This document shows, in pieces, positions 10,815 through 22,272 of a stretch of 64,000 nt of DNA; within the stretch, counting starts at the first letter, position 1; every line of letters starts with the position of its first letter. The stretch lies in contig CALZFC010000013.1 of NCBI GenBank assembly GCA_945643635.1, forward strand, positions 1,380,501 to 1,444,500, in the 5' to 3' direction. This DNA comes from Allodiplogaster sudhausi (lineage: Eukaryota > Nematoda > Chromadorea > Rhabditida > Diplogasteridae). A program made the position numbers and the translations under genes. The notes beneath the pieces are model-generated. The model searched no databases, was not told the origin of the DNA, and was given only the letters and a program-made list of their open reading frames with translations.

Positions 10815-11680
10815 TTGTTTCGTAAATGTCTTGTATTTATTCTTTTCAGCTCACATGAAAACCACGGGCGATCGGTGTGTATTATGGATGGAGCTAAATT
10901 GCGCCTTTTTGCGAGTTGTATTGATTGCGAGTATGGGTCTAATTTATAAACACCTCTAAAAATATTGTAAACATTAAAAAAGTGTCTATATCAGACATCA
11001 CGGCATAAAAATCAATGTCTCCTAATCATTATCAGTTTTCCAACAACAAGAAAAGAAGATTAAAGTAAATATTTTTATTTTTTATTTATTTTTTGATCAT
11101 GGTACCTAAATCTGCGTACTATAGAGACAAATCTGAAAATGGCTCAAGAAAGACAAACAACTCATTAATTCCAAACGGATTGAGAATCATCTTTTATTGG
11201 ATTCTGCAAATTTGGACAAATTTGGCGATTCGAAAAAGAAGTGTAAAGTCGAAAAATAAATATAAAAATTAAGTCTCATTAAAACATTATGAGATGTCAA
11301 CTGATCAGGACCCCTTCGTAACTATTCAACTAATTAATAATTTCGGATAAATACAACCTTTCTCCAGGAATGTTCATTTTTATTCGTTCTAAGCGTATTT
11401 TTATTAAGCGTGCAATCATTGTGTAAAAGAAGACTTTAAAAAGCTGATCAACCTAACAAAGAATTTAGTTCATTTCAATCGATCGCGACTTAACAACAAA
11501 AAATCTGTATATAAAAAGTGTCCTTGAACTTCGGCAGCGTTAGCGCCTTATTAACTGTGAAGAAGTAAGATAGACAGAGAGCGAATGAGAAAGAGAGTGA
11601 AAAAGATAGAGAGAGAGAGTCTGAGCGAGAATGTGAGAGAGAGAGATTAAGCATAATAATTATAAGGCTAATATGGGATG
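10815..11680 (+). repeat. Long direct repeat, copy 1
   Basis: Matches 12430-13050 in the same order: a GAAACAAA...TTTTCAGCTCACATGAAAA block, then TGAGAATCATC, GATCAGGACCCCTTC, CTATTCAACTAATTAATAAT, CTCCAGGAATGTTCATTT, AAAAAGCTGATCAAC, a GA tract, and ATAATTATAAGGCTAATAT. This copy carries about 200 extra bases after the first block. No coding capacity was found. Confidence 0.85.
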
Positions 11681-12429
11681 AAGAAAGATAGAGGCAGAGA
11701 GAGGAGAACGAGAGAGAGAGAGAGAGAGAGAGAGAAACGAGTGAGGGAGAGATAAAGAAAATTTGATTGGGAGAGCAGCACAGAATGATGTATCGAATCG
11801 TGTTATAGCGCTCTCAATATAATAGAACGTGACGATAGGAATCCACCGGTTCTTTATTACAGTCACCACTGGCCATGTAAAAATTACTGTTTACATATAA
11901 TATATTTTAGCGTAATAAAAGTATCTTGAGAAGAGGAAAAGAGGAAAAGGTTCCATGAAAATTGGAGAGAAAAAATGGATCACAAATTTTATCCAATTTA
12001 TCATTGTAACGCCCTTGAATTTGTTTTTCAATCGTTTGGACCGGTGCCGAAAAATGAGGTAAACTGTTGAGCGGAACATGTTGTGAGAAACGACACCAAA
12101 CACTGGTGCAATAACTGGAACAATTTAAGGAGAGAGAGAGAGAGAGAAAGAGTGGGTGAGAGAAAGAAAGAGAAGCATTGCGATAGAGAGAAACGCTGAG
12201 AGAGAGAGAAAGAGAAGCATTGCGATAGAGAGAAACGCTGAGAGAGAGATAGAGAGAGTGAACGAAAGAGAGAGAGATAGCGAGAGAAAAAGGCAGAGAG
12301 AGAGAGAGAGAAAGCGATGAAGAAAGTTGAAGAGCGAGAGCAGTCATGATGATAACAGTAGTTCACCTCTTTGAAATAAATTGCTTGATTCTCCCTTTTA
12401 GTTTCTGTATTGTGAGAACAATACACTGC
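11681..12429. repeat. GA microsatellites and a 44-bp duplicated GA block
   Basis: GA arrays cover about 11570-11755 and 12130-12320. Within the second, AGAAGCATTGCGATAGAGAG is repeated at about 12172 and 12211. The block before it (TTTGGACCGGTGCCGA near 12036 to AACATGTTGTGAGAA) recurs at about 16290-16345, also followed by GA and GAAGCATAGCGATAGAGAG. Confidence 0.8.
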
Positions 12430-13050
12430 CACGGGAGAAACAAAATGATTCCTTAATGTATTGAATTAATCCTTTCAGCTCACATGAAAAGCACGGGCGC
12501 ATTGTGCTTTACTTATTTATCAATTCACAAATCTGCTTCCTCCAGAGACAATTCTGAAGATAGCTCAACAAAGACAAAAGGACTCACTAATTCCAAAGGA
12601 ATTGAGAATCATCGTTTATTGGATTCAGCACATTTGGCGACTCGAAAAAAAGCGTAAAGTCGAAATACAAATATAAAAATTACACGTCATAAAAAAACAT
12701 AATGAAATGTCGACCGATCAGGACCCCTTCAGAACTATTCAACTAATTAATAATTTCAGATAAATATAACTTTTCTCCAGGAATGTTCATTTATATGCGT
12801 TCTAAGCTCATTTTTATCTAGCGCAAACATTGTGTAAAAGGTATCCTTAAAAAGCTGATCAACATAACAAAGAATTTAAGGTCATTTCAATCGATTACTT
12901 CCTAGCAATAAAAAAGTATATAAAAAAGTGTTCTAAAACTTCTGCATGGTTAGCTGTGAAGACGATAGATGGACAGAGAGAGAATGAGAAAGAGAGTGAG
13001 AAATTGAGAGAGAGAGAGAAAATAAGTAAAATAATTATAAGGCTAATATT
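12430..13050 (+). repeat. Long direct repeat, copy 2
   Basis: Second copy of the unit at 10815-11680, roughly 80 percent alike by eye, ending in the same GA tract and ATAATTATAAGGCTAATAT. Confidence 0.85.
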
Positions 13051-13116
13051 TACAGTCTTATTGTTAGATCTGCGAGCAAAAGAGCATCAATTCGACCGCT
13101 GTATGATCATCTTAGA

Positions 13117-13205
13117 CGGTTCATCGCGGCAGAAAAGCACCGGTTCAATGCCTTGTCTTTGAATCATTCTTTGTGTATATCATCCCATAAAAAGCGAGTT
13201 AGTGA
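13117..13205 (+). mobile_element. Possible SINE copy, fragment
   Basis: Contains GGTTCATCGCGGCAGAAAAG, a GGTTCAATGCC block resembling a pol III B box, then TTGAATCATTCTTTGTGTAT and CATCCCATAA. The same order recurs near 14741, 45675, 46425, 49141 and 53450. Confidence 0.45.
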
Positions 13206-14740
13206 CCTAAAGTGTCTATTAAATCACATTTTGAGGCGGAGCCAAAAACTCAATCTTTAATTTTCCCCCTTTTATCTGACTTAAAGGAGCATGAGCACCC
13301 AAAACTAATGCACGGAATTTTTTTTTTCTCGATATTTCCTCGGGAATCTCGGCAGAATGACAAACGAACATAAAAAAAGGAATAGAGATGGCTCTTTTCA
13401 TTTAATTCGACCTTGCAAAAGAAGATGTTTAAAAAATATTTTCCCGCCTATAGGCCGGTGGTGAACATCCTGGAGTTATCTTTCTGCAAAACTTATAAAG
13501 AACAGAAATATACCGTATCGCACCAAAAATTTCCCTGATACGGGCACATTTTTTTATGCAAATTTCTCGCGAATGCTGTACTTTTGAATCTTTTTACGTT
13601 TCTAAAGTGTTCGCATGAATGACATAGACCGCTTAGTGTAATAGCTTAAGGCATTAAATGATCCTTTAAAGCGAGTAACCTGACTAGAATAGTCATGAAA
13701 ATTGAAATGTATTACGGTTGCGTTTCATGCTCCTTTATTACGCAATAAACTGATCATTAAGAAATCGCTATTGTTGATGTATTGATGAAGGAAATGAACC
13801 AAGTCGAGATATGACCAGAATACAATTGAAAACCACTGGAGAACAAGAGAAAGAATTAAAAAAAATTTATTTGCTTTTAGAGAGATATGATGACAATGGT
13901 TAGGAAAATTTAAATAGATCACAGTTGAGTTTGGCACTCCTTTAATGAAGATCTATGTACATATGCTTTTACACGAATTGTCTTTTAACATTGTTTTTGA
14001 TAATAAAGAATATACTTCACGTAGACACAGTTCATGGACTTCCAAGCATCGAGAATAAGCAGAAAAATGGCTATATTAGTAACATTAAAGAAAAAAGAAT
14101 ATGCCACGCAACGCGCCGGATCTAATTGTAAGTTTGTAAAATTGTGCATATATAATAAAAAAAAGGGAAAAGCTTTAATTTTAGCTTGTTTATTGCTAAA
14201 ATCGAGTTTCTTCTGGCAGTAAAGGCACCACTTTTGTAAATATGGATAAGATAACTCACATTCTTCCAAGCCCCCACTTCTCTTCACAATGTCGTTGTTC
14301 AATCTATTCCTCATTAAAAGGAAGATCACTACCAGTTCCTACTCGTGAATGTTTTTCTATAGACTTCTTTTGATAGTTGAGTAAAGCTTAAAAATAAAGA
14401 AAAAAACAATAATTCTTTCAGGACATCCGCTTCAACTTCATCCGTTTTGTCAATCACCGAAATCACGATCTTGGCCATTGTCATGGCCATCAGAATCCTC
14501 ATGCATATTATAAATGCTCCTTCACCTATACATATATACACCTTCGTGTTCATGATTTGAGAACTGGAGGAGAGAATGTTATCAGAAATTTTGTCATAGG
14601 AAAATGTCAGCAAAATTGAATATCGAGGAGGAACTTGTATGTATGTATATCGGATGGAGGGCCTAATTAATTAATATAGAATTATATGGATACGCAATGC
14701 TGAAGACAAGGAAACAAACGAGGCTCAAATCTCACGAAAT
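13206..14740. other. AT-rich, no gene seen
   Basis: About 1.5 kb without microsatellite or coding segment. Reading frames reach at most 114 codons and have AT-driven composition, so none is called. Confidence 0.4.
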
Positions 14741-14880
14741 ATGATGACTTATCGCATCAGAAAAGCGCCGGGTCACTGCCCTTGCCCTGAATAATGCTTT
14801 GTGTATGCAGTATGCATCCCATAACAGACGAGTCATTGGCATCATTTCTGCGCACTTCTGACCAGGAAGGCAGACAGTTC
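14741..14880 (+). mobile_element. Possible SINE copy
   Basis: ATCGCATCAGAAAAGCGCCG, GGGTCACTGCCCTTGCCCTGAA, CTTTGTGTATG, then CATCCCATAACAGACGAGTC and GACCAGGAAGG. It is the closest relative of the copy at 45675-45800. Confidence 0.5.
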
Positions 14881-14996
14881 ATGCATGAATTTCATACTTT
14901 TTCACATAGTCTTACTTAAGAAACAGCGTCAAATGCCGAACAATAGGAGGTCAAATCCATTTTAATTATGTTGCCACCGACTTGGACGAATTAAAA

Positions 14997-15436
14997 ACGT
15001 ATTTTCTCTATTAGTGCCCCTCCCTCTATTAGAACCCCCCCCCCCTCTAATAGTGCCCCCCTCTCGCAAGGGTATTGAAAAATAGTACCCCTCCCTCTAA
15101 TAGAATCCCCCCTCCAATAGAGCCCCCCCCCTAATTGTCTAATAGAGACTTACCTGAATCTATACTTGAGGTATGGGATGCTCTTCCCAATGAACTGATT
15201 ACAAATTCATTCAAAATCTACGGCAAAACTGGTATTCCAGTGATGATTCCATTGAAGTAGAGCTATAATTCTTCGTTTTTTGTGAATGAAATGTTGTTAT
15301 CAAACTTTTAGTCAATCGCATTGAAAAATAGTACCCCTCCCTCTAATAGAACCCCCCCCCCCCCTCTAATAGTGCCCCCCTCTCGCAGGGGTATTGAAAA
15401 ATAGTACACCCGGGGACACTAATAGAGAAAATACGG
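14997..15436. mobile_element. MITE with CCGTATTTTCTCTATTAGTG ends
   Basis: The left end reads CGTATTTTCTCTATTAGTGC from 14998; the right end is its near-perfect inverse, followed by TA at 15437. The interior repeats ATTGAAAAATAGTACCCCTC and CCCCC/CTAATAG blocks twice (about 15075 and 15323). No coding capacity. A TA target site suggests a Tc1/mariner-type mover. Fragments occur at 16722 and 42853. Confidence 0.8.
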
Positions 15437-15589
15437 TATGTATGTATACAGGATCACAAATATATTTTACAATCGATTTTAGATATTTATTCCACTAGTT
15501 ATTACTTTATGAATAACTTTCAGTAAAAATGGTTAGTGAATAAATATTCACAATTAACTATTGATAAATCACATGATCTCTCGCCTTTG

Positions 15590-15640
15590 TGTCAGACTAA
15601 GGGGCACGAATTCAAGATGGAGTTTTCGGCTCCTTCAAAT
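15590..15640 (+). repeat. Dispersed GGGCGCGAATTCAA-type repeat
   Basis: CTCGCCTTTGTGTCAGACTA followed by GGGGCACGAATTCAA. It is a member of a short family also seen at 23555-23640 (minus), 28295-28400 (minus), 35590-35680, 38460-38545 and 43750-43830 (minus). Confidence 0.55.
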
Positions 15641-15704
15641 TGTGACAGTGCTTAAGCCGCCATGCAGACTAACAGTATTTATATATATATATATGTATAT
15701 ACAA

Positions 15705-15925
15705 TACAATAGATTCAATATGCGCACAACCTAAATAAAATTGAATGTTTATGCCACCTACAGTAGCATGCAATAAAGTGTTGTTCTGTTTCAAAGTATT
15801 AAAAAGTTTATAAAATTTTCATCTTTTTCTTATCTGACTTTCAGATTATTCTTTTGCATTAATTCTCTAATGAAGCAGATCAAAAATCAATAACTGAAAT
15901 CAGATTAAGGCTTGCTATACAAAAT
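15705..15925 (+). mobile_element. Truncated end of the TA-flanked foldback family
   Basis: TACAGTAGCATGCAATAAAG at 15759 matches the terminus of the element at 56219 (CAGTAGCGTGCAATAAAAGT). Sub-terminal blocks follow as far as ATCAATAACTGAAAT. No opposite end was found. Confidence 0.6.
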
Positions 15926-16269
15926 AATGTACTCTTTAGATAGTCGGATAGAGTTTGTAGGTTACACTGCTTATGGTTAATTGCATGATCTTCTTTTCCT
16001 GTTTTATAATTCGTACGATAGGCAGATAGACGTCCTCCGTGGCGTGAAGGCCAAAGGCAAAGTCGAGATGGTTGTTATTGTCAAGAAGGCGATTCCATTT
16101 CATTAAAATCATGCTTAAATTTCGTGTTCGAAATAAAAATTTTCTCATACACGAATCGTTGAGGCTATAGCGAGCGAATACAAATGTAGAAATCGCAGCT
16201 GAGAACCGCCGGTCTCACGGCCATGTGCCAGAGCAGTCTTTAGAACTTGTTTTTTTTAAAGAAAATATA

Positions 16270-16479
16270 TTTCTAACTAACTTAATTGTTTGGACCAGTG
16301 CCGAGAAACGAGATAAACTGTTGCTAGGAACATGTTGTGAGAACTGAGGCCAAAGAAGTGTCAAAAAACTCGTGCAGAATAAGCATTCTTATTAACTGTG
16401 AACAATATAGAGAGAGAGAAAGACAAAGAGAGAGAGAGAGAGAGAAGCATAGCGATAGAGAGAAAACATGCAGAAAGAG

Positions 16480-16512
<33 letters not shown>

Positions 16513-16620
16513 ATATATGTATAGAGAGAGAGTGAATGATAGACAGATAGCGAGAGAGAAAAACAGAGAGAGAGAGAGAGAGCGAGAAGGCTAGTGAGAG
16601 GTATAGAGTGAGAGAGAGGC

Positions 16621-16652
<32 letters not shown>

Positions 16653-16684
16653 CGAGACGGTTAGTGAGAGGTATAGAGTGAGAG

Positions 16685-16717
<33 letters not shown>

Positions 16718-16720
16718 TAT
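16270..16720. repeat. GA/TA microsatellite block inside the pseudogene
   Basis: GA arrays flank a (TA)n run at about 16480-16518. A unit containing GTGAGAGGTATAGAGTGAGA occurs twice (about 16594 and 16664). The first 75 bases repeat the block at 12036. Confidence 0.85.
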
Positions 16721-16721
16721 A

Positions 16722-16752
16722 CCGTATTTTCTCTATTAGTACCCCCCCCCCC
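16722..16752 (+). mobile_element. End fragment of the CCGTATTTTCTC MITE
   Basis: TA, then CCGTATTTTCTCTATTAGTA and a C run; only one terminus is present, directly after a GA array. Confidence 0.6.
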
Positions 16753-17384
16753 ACACTTTGATCCTGAACGTTGCACGGCCTATTCTTTATTCTTTAATAT
16801 TATTAATTTAGCCGTTTACCCTAATCTTCTCCTCTTGTCCATGTTTAGATTTCGAAACAAAAACTAATTTTTTTCCATTTAATCGAAATCAATTTCAATC
16901 GCGAATACCTCAAATTCCGCACCATCACCAAGTCTTATCGTGTTTCCCAGATTAAGGCAAACACAAATGCAAGATGCCCAGCAGAAAACCGCCTGTCTCA
17001 CAATAATGGCAGAGCCAAATTTAAAAATTAACAAAATATTTATACCTTAATCAAAATCTATTTCCATGAATGTTAAAATTGAAATAATAAAATAATAAAT
17101 ACATTTAAGTATTTGAATTTTAAAGGGAACCACCACCACTCCACTGATCATATCTTATCAAATACTATATGCTGTGTGTTGTCAAATCATTTTTTTATGT
17201 ATGAAGAAATAAATAAACAAATAAATAATTAACCTTGACAACGGAGGGATGCAGCTAATTGAGCAAGAAGCCGATGACGTCACTCTCATCAGCGAGCGCA
17301 TCCGCAGGACTCCAGAAGAGGAAGAGGAGCGTGTGGATGGCGGTGAAGTAGAGGGCAGGCGGGGAAGGCTGAGGGGCTCTCTTC

Positions 17385-17506
17385 CGTTCTCTCTCTCTCT
17401 CTCGCTCTCACTCTAACTTTCTCTCTGTCTCTCTCCTTCTCTACCTTCAGTGATATCTATGTCTATCTTTCTCTGTCACACTCTATATCTCGCTCTCGCT
17501 CTCTCC

Positions 17507-17551
<45 letters not shown>

Positions 17552-17560
17552 ACCCTCTAT
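17385..17560. repeat. CT microsatellite
   Basis: Imperfect (CT)n with GTCTCT and TATCTC interruptions. On the minus strand it is the GA tract upstream of pseudo-exon 10. Confidence 0.9.
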
Positions 17561-17737
17561 ATCTCACAGTTGTTGCTTTAAATCACAGTAAAAAAATTGT
17601 CTCTGTCTTTATCTCTCGTACTGAACTATTTAATGTCCATATTCGGTATAACAGGCCAGAAAATCTGAATTTAATATTAAATTACGATGCGTTCTGTTTA
17701 AAGGAGCACGAAACTCAGCTGAAATCAATTTTTTTTT

Positions 17738-17805
17738 TCTCTCAATCATATGCTTTCTCGCTAGGCTTAGGCTTAGCGAGAGAGCATATGATTGAGAGAA
17801 AAATT
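17738..17805. repeat. Short hairpin
   Basis: CTCTCAATCATATGCTTTCT...and its inverse AGAGAGCATATGATTGAGAG form a stem of about 25 bp with one mismatch and a loop of about 10 bases. Confidence 0.85.
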
Positions 17806-17845
17806 AAACGACGATTTAACTCAATTTACTAATTTTATTTTCCGT

Positions 17846-19092
17846 TTAAGAGAGCCAATCTGAGAAAAATGGCGCATTTTCGGCCTCCGAGGCACCGTGC
17901 AAGCGCATTCATCGATCCATAACTGCGCTCAATGTTAATATTACAAAATCGTTAGCATATCATCTAAGAGCTCTCACAGAGATCTTCAAATATTACCTAC
18001 ATACTTTTATTGTAAAGTTTCGTTTTATATGGGAAATTTCGTTTTGTACAATTAGAAGGCTTAAAAAATTACTTTAAAAACATTTTTGCGTGTCGAAACA
18101 TACATCATAAGAAAGAGGATAAAATTTCGTACAAGATGAACCCTTTTCACGGAATTCTAGGCATACGATCTTTTGTTATAAATCATAAAATGTAATGCCA
18201 GTAGTGTCATTTCGCCCAAGAATTCACATTTTAGGTTATTCGAATTAGAATATTCCAATCCTTTTTTCTACACTTTTTCCATAAGGCCTTACTATCCTAC
18301 TCTTATGTCTTATAACAAAAGATCGTATGCCTGGAATTCCGTTGAAAAGGGTTCATCTTGTACGAAATTGTATCCTCTTTCTTATGATGTATGTTTCGAC
18401 AATCGAAAACGGTTTTAAAGTAATTTTTTAAGCCTTCTAATTGTACAAAACGAAATTTCCCATATAAAACGAAACTTTACAATAAAAGTAAGTATGTAAC
18501 ATTTGAAGATCTCCGTGAGAGCTCTTAGACGATATGCTAACGATTTTGTAATATTAACATTGAGGGTAGTAGTGGATCGATGAATGCGCTTGCCTCGGAC
18601 GCCGAAAATGCGCCATTTGACCGACTCGCGCGCATTTATCGCGTGCTATCGTAAAAAGTGGTCTGAATTCCACTTTAAGAATAATTATTTTAGAGGTAGC
18701 AAACCACGCTCTTTAACGTGGTGGTCTCCGTTTTTTAACATGGGGGGTCCCGATGCCCGAAATGGACCCCTCAAAACACATTTTTGCCAAAATGACCCTT
18801 ATAATGAAGATTTCAGAAAAATGTTTCTATGGCTGTTTTGTGCGCTATTAGACAAGGAATCGAACAAATGTTTCAAAATTGAGATTGGTCGCCATTGAAC
18901 AGAGTTACGCTCATTTGAATATTTTTGGTCTATCAGGGCATACTGTAGACATACTTCAGAAAAATTTTTTTCTGAAAACGTTTTTGGGAAGCCATTTAGG
19001 TCATACACACGCTGTATTAAGGAAATTAGGATCAAAGGGTACTTTTGTTCCCTGTCCTGTGATGGTCGAGTCTCTCAGACAGGCTCTCTTAA
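17846..19092. mobile_element. TTAA-flanked element with a nested inverted repeat
   Basis: The outer ends are TTAAGAGAGCC(AA)TCTGAGA and the inverse TCTCAGACAGGCTCTCTTAA, as in the element at 35684-38102; the segment from about 18690 to the right end matches its right arm. Inside, 17868-18182 and 18305-18618 are inverted copies about 315 bp long (ends ATGGCGCATTTTCGGC) around a spacer of about 120 bp. That inner structure looks like a separate foldback MITE inserted near the left end. No protein is encoded. Confidence 0.75.
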
Positions 19093-19149
19093 TCTACATT
19101 ACACGTCTATTTCAATCGTGTTCGAAATAGATTTTCCCACCTTAAAATT

Positions 19150-19400
19150 TGCGCTTTTTCACTGCCGACCTAACACTATTGCGAACGAATCGCTGCATAA
19201 TTATGACGAATACATCTATACAAAACAACAAAAAACCGCCTGTCCCTCAATCATATGACAGAGCAGAATTTAAATCCATAATTAATTAAAATGTATTTCC
19301 ATGAATTTCTATTTAAAATACTGGATAAAGTAAAAAAAATAAATAAATAAAATAGATTTAAATTCAAAAGAGAAGAGAGGGAACATTGACAACGGGGGCG
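19150..19400 (-). repeat. Third copy of the lipase intron 10 segment
   Basis: ACCGCCTGTC, TCAAT, GACAGAGC, then ATGTATTTCCATGAATTTCT and CATTGACAACGGGGGCG parallel 16970-17260 and 21370-21540. The following exon is not recognisable. A shorter related block is near 20180-20240. Confidence 0.5.
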
Positions 19401-19448
19401 TTGAGGTGATCAAAAATTGTGCAATCTTTGACCGAACTGTATGAGCGC

Positions 19449-19790
19449 CAGAGATGTCAACGGGCCTAACATTTTTGGGCCAGCCCGGCCGTTCCGGCCC
19501 AAACGTTCGGTCCGACCCGGCCCGTACTTTTCCGGGCCTTAGAAGTTTGGGCCCGGCCCAGCCCGATTTTCAAAATAGCACGGTATCCAATTTTCGAAAG
19601 ACCGAAATCAAAATTTTTTCGAGTAGACCGTCTAACTCGGGGCAATTATCAGCCATGGTGATGAGATAAGAGGGGTTAAATGGGTCAAGTATATATATAC
19701 CATTCAATAAAAATTTCAAAATCAGTTGAGCGTTCTAAAAGTTTTATAATAAACGGGCCTACGGGCCGGAAAATACTATCCGGCCCAACT
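19449..19790. mobile_element. hAT-type MITE, degenerate
   Basis: Begins CAGAGATGTCAACGGGCC and carries GGCC-rich sub-terminal runs on both sides (about 19465-19565 and 19755-19790), like the intact element at 46463. The right terminus has decayed and no target duplication is visible. Confidence 0.55.
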
Positions 19791-19799
19791 AGAAACATC

Positions 19800-21058
19800 C
19801 TTAGGAAAAGTAAGAACGTGTCCTGAAGGGGCCCTGAGGAGAAAACGCAGATTTTCCTCACGTTGTACTGTAGAATTTAAAGGAGTGACGTCATCACCCC
19901 TTGCCTATTTTCTCCCCATGCCACCTTCATTCTATCAGAAAGAAGGTGATAACTAGGTGCGAAGCGGCAAGCCATGCTTGAGATTCGATGGAAGAGAAGA
20001 GAGGCAGAGAGAAAAAGACTCACAAGTCTAGTTTGTTGTGATGGATACTGTTCTTGCTTACCGCCAAAACTATCGTGCGGGAATTCAAACGTTAGTTTTT
20101 CACAAGCGGCTTCTAAACTCCATGGATAGTTCCTTTAATATAAAAGATGCACGAATAAGCATCTATTATTTCATTATGCTTAATACATGTTGAACTAGCA
20201 GAAGAGAACTACCGGTCTCACAATCAGGACAGAGCAGAATTTAAAGGAAGTCTCCGGCGAATGTTTGGCCAAGCAATTCAAAATAGGCATTTGAACCATG
20301 AAGTGTCCCGCACGGAAGGGACTCTAGCGGCCACTGGCTAAAATATTCCTAGTTCTCTGCCCGTCACGTTTTGGGAAGGCTGTGATCCTCTCATTTCAGT
20401 GCTGCAGCCCTTGCACTCTCTCCACAGAAATTAGTGGCTAAACAATTTCTTTGGGTGCTCACTTGTTGAGAAAAATCCGGCCAATGTCGGTTGCGCTCCA
20501 ATATGCACACTTCCAAGGAGGGTGTTCTCCTTTCCTCGGTTTTGCTATGCACACATCATTTTTTTCAAAATGGCTGGAGTTGGCGATCGAGCGATGCAAA
20601 ATAGGAGGTTGCTAAGAACTACAGTAGCTAAATCTCTACCCGTTATATTTAAAATGACTATAATTCTGGAATGATAAGATGAAATTCATTCAAACTTCCC
20701 CTATCAATGTTTTACGATGAGACGAACTGATCCATGCTTAAAAAATGATATGTTAATTATTCGTCGGAGACCTCCTTTAAATATGATGTGGAACGCTCGA
20801 AATGAGCGATATCTTTATGAAACAGGAACTCTAAAAGGAGTGGCGGAGAGGGGGAGAGGTGGAAGTTCATGAGACACGAGCAGATGGAATTACGGAATAT
20901 CTCCTGTTATTCCTTATTAACTCAAGGCATCTCCTATAAAATGTGATTGTTCTTCAACGGCCATTCGGAGTAAAAGTATCTATTTTATGCATTATAGACG
21001 TGCCACACAAACTCAATGGAATTGAATAATTTAAGTACATATACATATGTACACATTC
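19800..21058. other. Non-coding, decayed repeats
   Basis: Bases 20400-20510 share blocks with 45000-45080 (GAAAAATCCGGCCAATGTCG). Bases 20625-20800 share blocks with 53900-54030 (ATAATTCTGGAATGATAAGA, then GAGACGAACTGA). No gene seen. Confidence 0.5.
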
Positions 21059-21064
21059 TTTATT
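21059..21064 (-). terminator. AATAAA polyadenylation signal of the lipase
   Basis: AATAAA on the minus strand, about 54 bases after the lipase stop codon. Confidence 0.6.
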
Positions 21065-21117
21065 TCATGACTGAACGATCCTAGTTAAAAATATGACGAA
21101 ATCTTGAAAGATGCGAT

Positions 21118-21990
21118 TCATACGGAACCTCCTAGCTCCTCTCTTATAATTCGCACAATAGGCTGATAGACGTCCTCCGTGGCGTGAAGGCCAAAGGCAA
21201 AGTCGAGATGGTTGTAGTTGTCGAGACGGCGATTTAGCTAAATTTCGAGAATTTTTACAAAAAATATTTTTTTCGAAATCAATTTCACGTTTTGCTCTAT
21301 CCTTCAAATTCTGCACAACAAATTCCATCTCCATCATGTTTTCCCAATTAAGGCGAATACAAATGCAAAATGCACAGAAGAAAGCCGCCTGTCTCACAAT
21401 AATGGCAGAGCCAAATTATAGAATATTTATAACTAAATCAAAAATCTATTGCCATGAATATGTAAAATATAAAATAATAAAATATGAATAAATTTAAATA
21501 TTTAAAATTCAAAGTGCACCACCTTGACAGCGCAAGAGGGCAGCTGATTGAGCAAGAAGCCGATGACGTCACTCTCATCAGCGAGCGCATCCGCAGGACT
21601 CCAGAAGAGGAAGAGAGGCGTGTGGATGGCGGAGAGGTTGAGGGCGGGCGGGGAAGTCTGATTGGCAATCTTCCGTCCCTCTCTCTCTCGCCCTCTCTCT
21701 CTCGATTTCTCTCTCGCTTTCTCTCTCTCTCTCTCTCGCTCTGAATCACTCGCTCTCTCTGATTCTCTCTCTCGCCCACTTGATATCTCGCTCTTTCTCT
21801 CTCTCTCCTCTCTCTCTGTCTCTCTCTCTCTCTCTAGCTGACCATTCCATACACTTCAGTGTTTGCCTTGCTGCCGCCGTAGTCATATCTGAGGATGACG
21901 TCATCGTGCGCCATCATCTGCGACCAGTGAAGGAGATTGCGGAGAGAGGTGCTGTCGGGCATGTGGGCGAGGTAGACGGAGAGACGAGAC

Positions 21991-22032
<42 letters not shown>

Positions 22033-22234
22033 AAGAGAGAAAGCGAGAGAGAAAGAGAGAGAAAGGGAGTGAGAGAGACAGACGGAAAATGTGAAGCTAG
22101 AAATTGGAGGAGGAGAAAAAGACAAAAACAAGAAAAAAAGCCCAACCATATTAAAGTTGCCCGTGGCAGCGCCGCCAAACTCGATCGCTTGATCGGCGCA
22201 TTCTTGTGTTGCTTCGACGCAGATTATCTATTAA

Positions 22235-22272
<38 letters not shown>

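Larger units (their letters stand above)
15936..17362 (-). pseudogene. Duplicated last two exons of the lipase, broken
   Basis: On the minus strand, 17245-17362 copies lipase exon 10: the [20 protein letters not shown] part is intact, but a CAG codon has become TAG soon after. Bases 15936-16090 copy exon 11 ([18 protein letters not shown]) without a clear acceptor AG and with a different C-terminus. The intron between them also matches (16960-17125 against 21355-21515). It is a tail duplication of the gene at 21118-25136, lacking the signal peptide and the nucleophile, so no functional lipase is expected. GA and TA tracts were inserted later. Confidence 0.85.

Noticed and set aside
17763..17776. 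GGCTTAGGCTTAG as interstitial nematode telomere repeat (TTAGGC)
   Set aside because: Only about two units, and they form the loop of a local hairpin.
19149..19400. A third full copy of the lipase tail
   Set aside because: Only intron-derived sequence is recognisable; the exon part has decayed beyond support.
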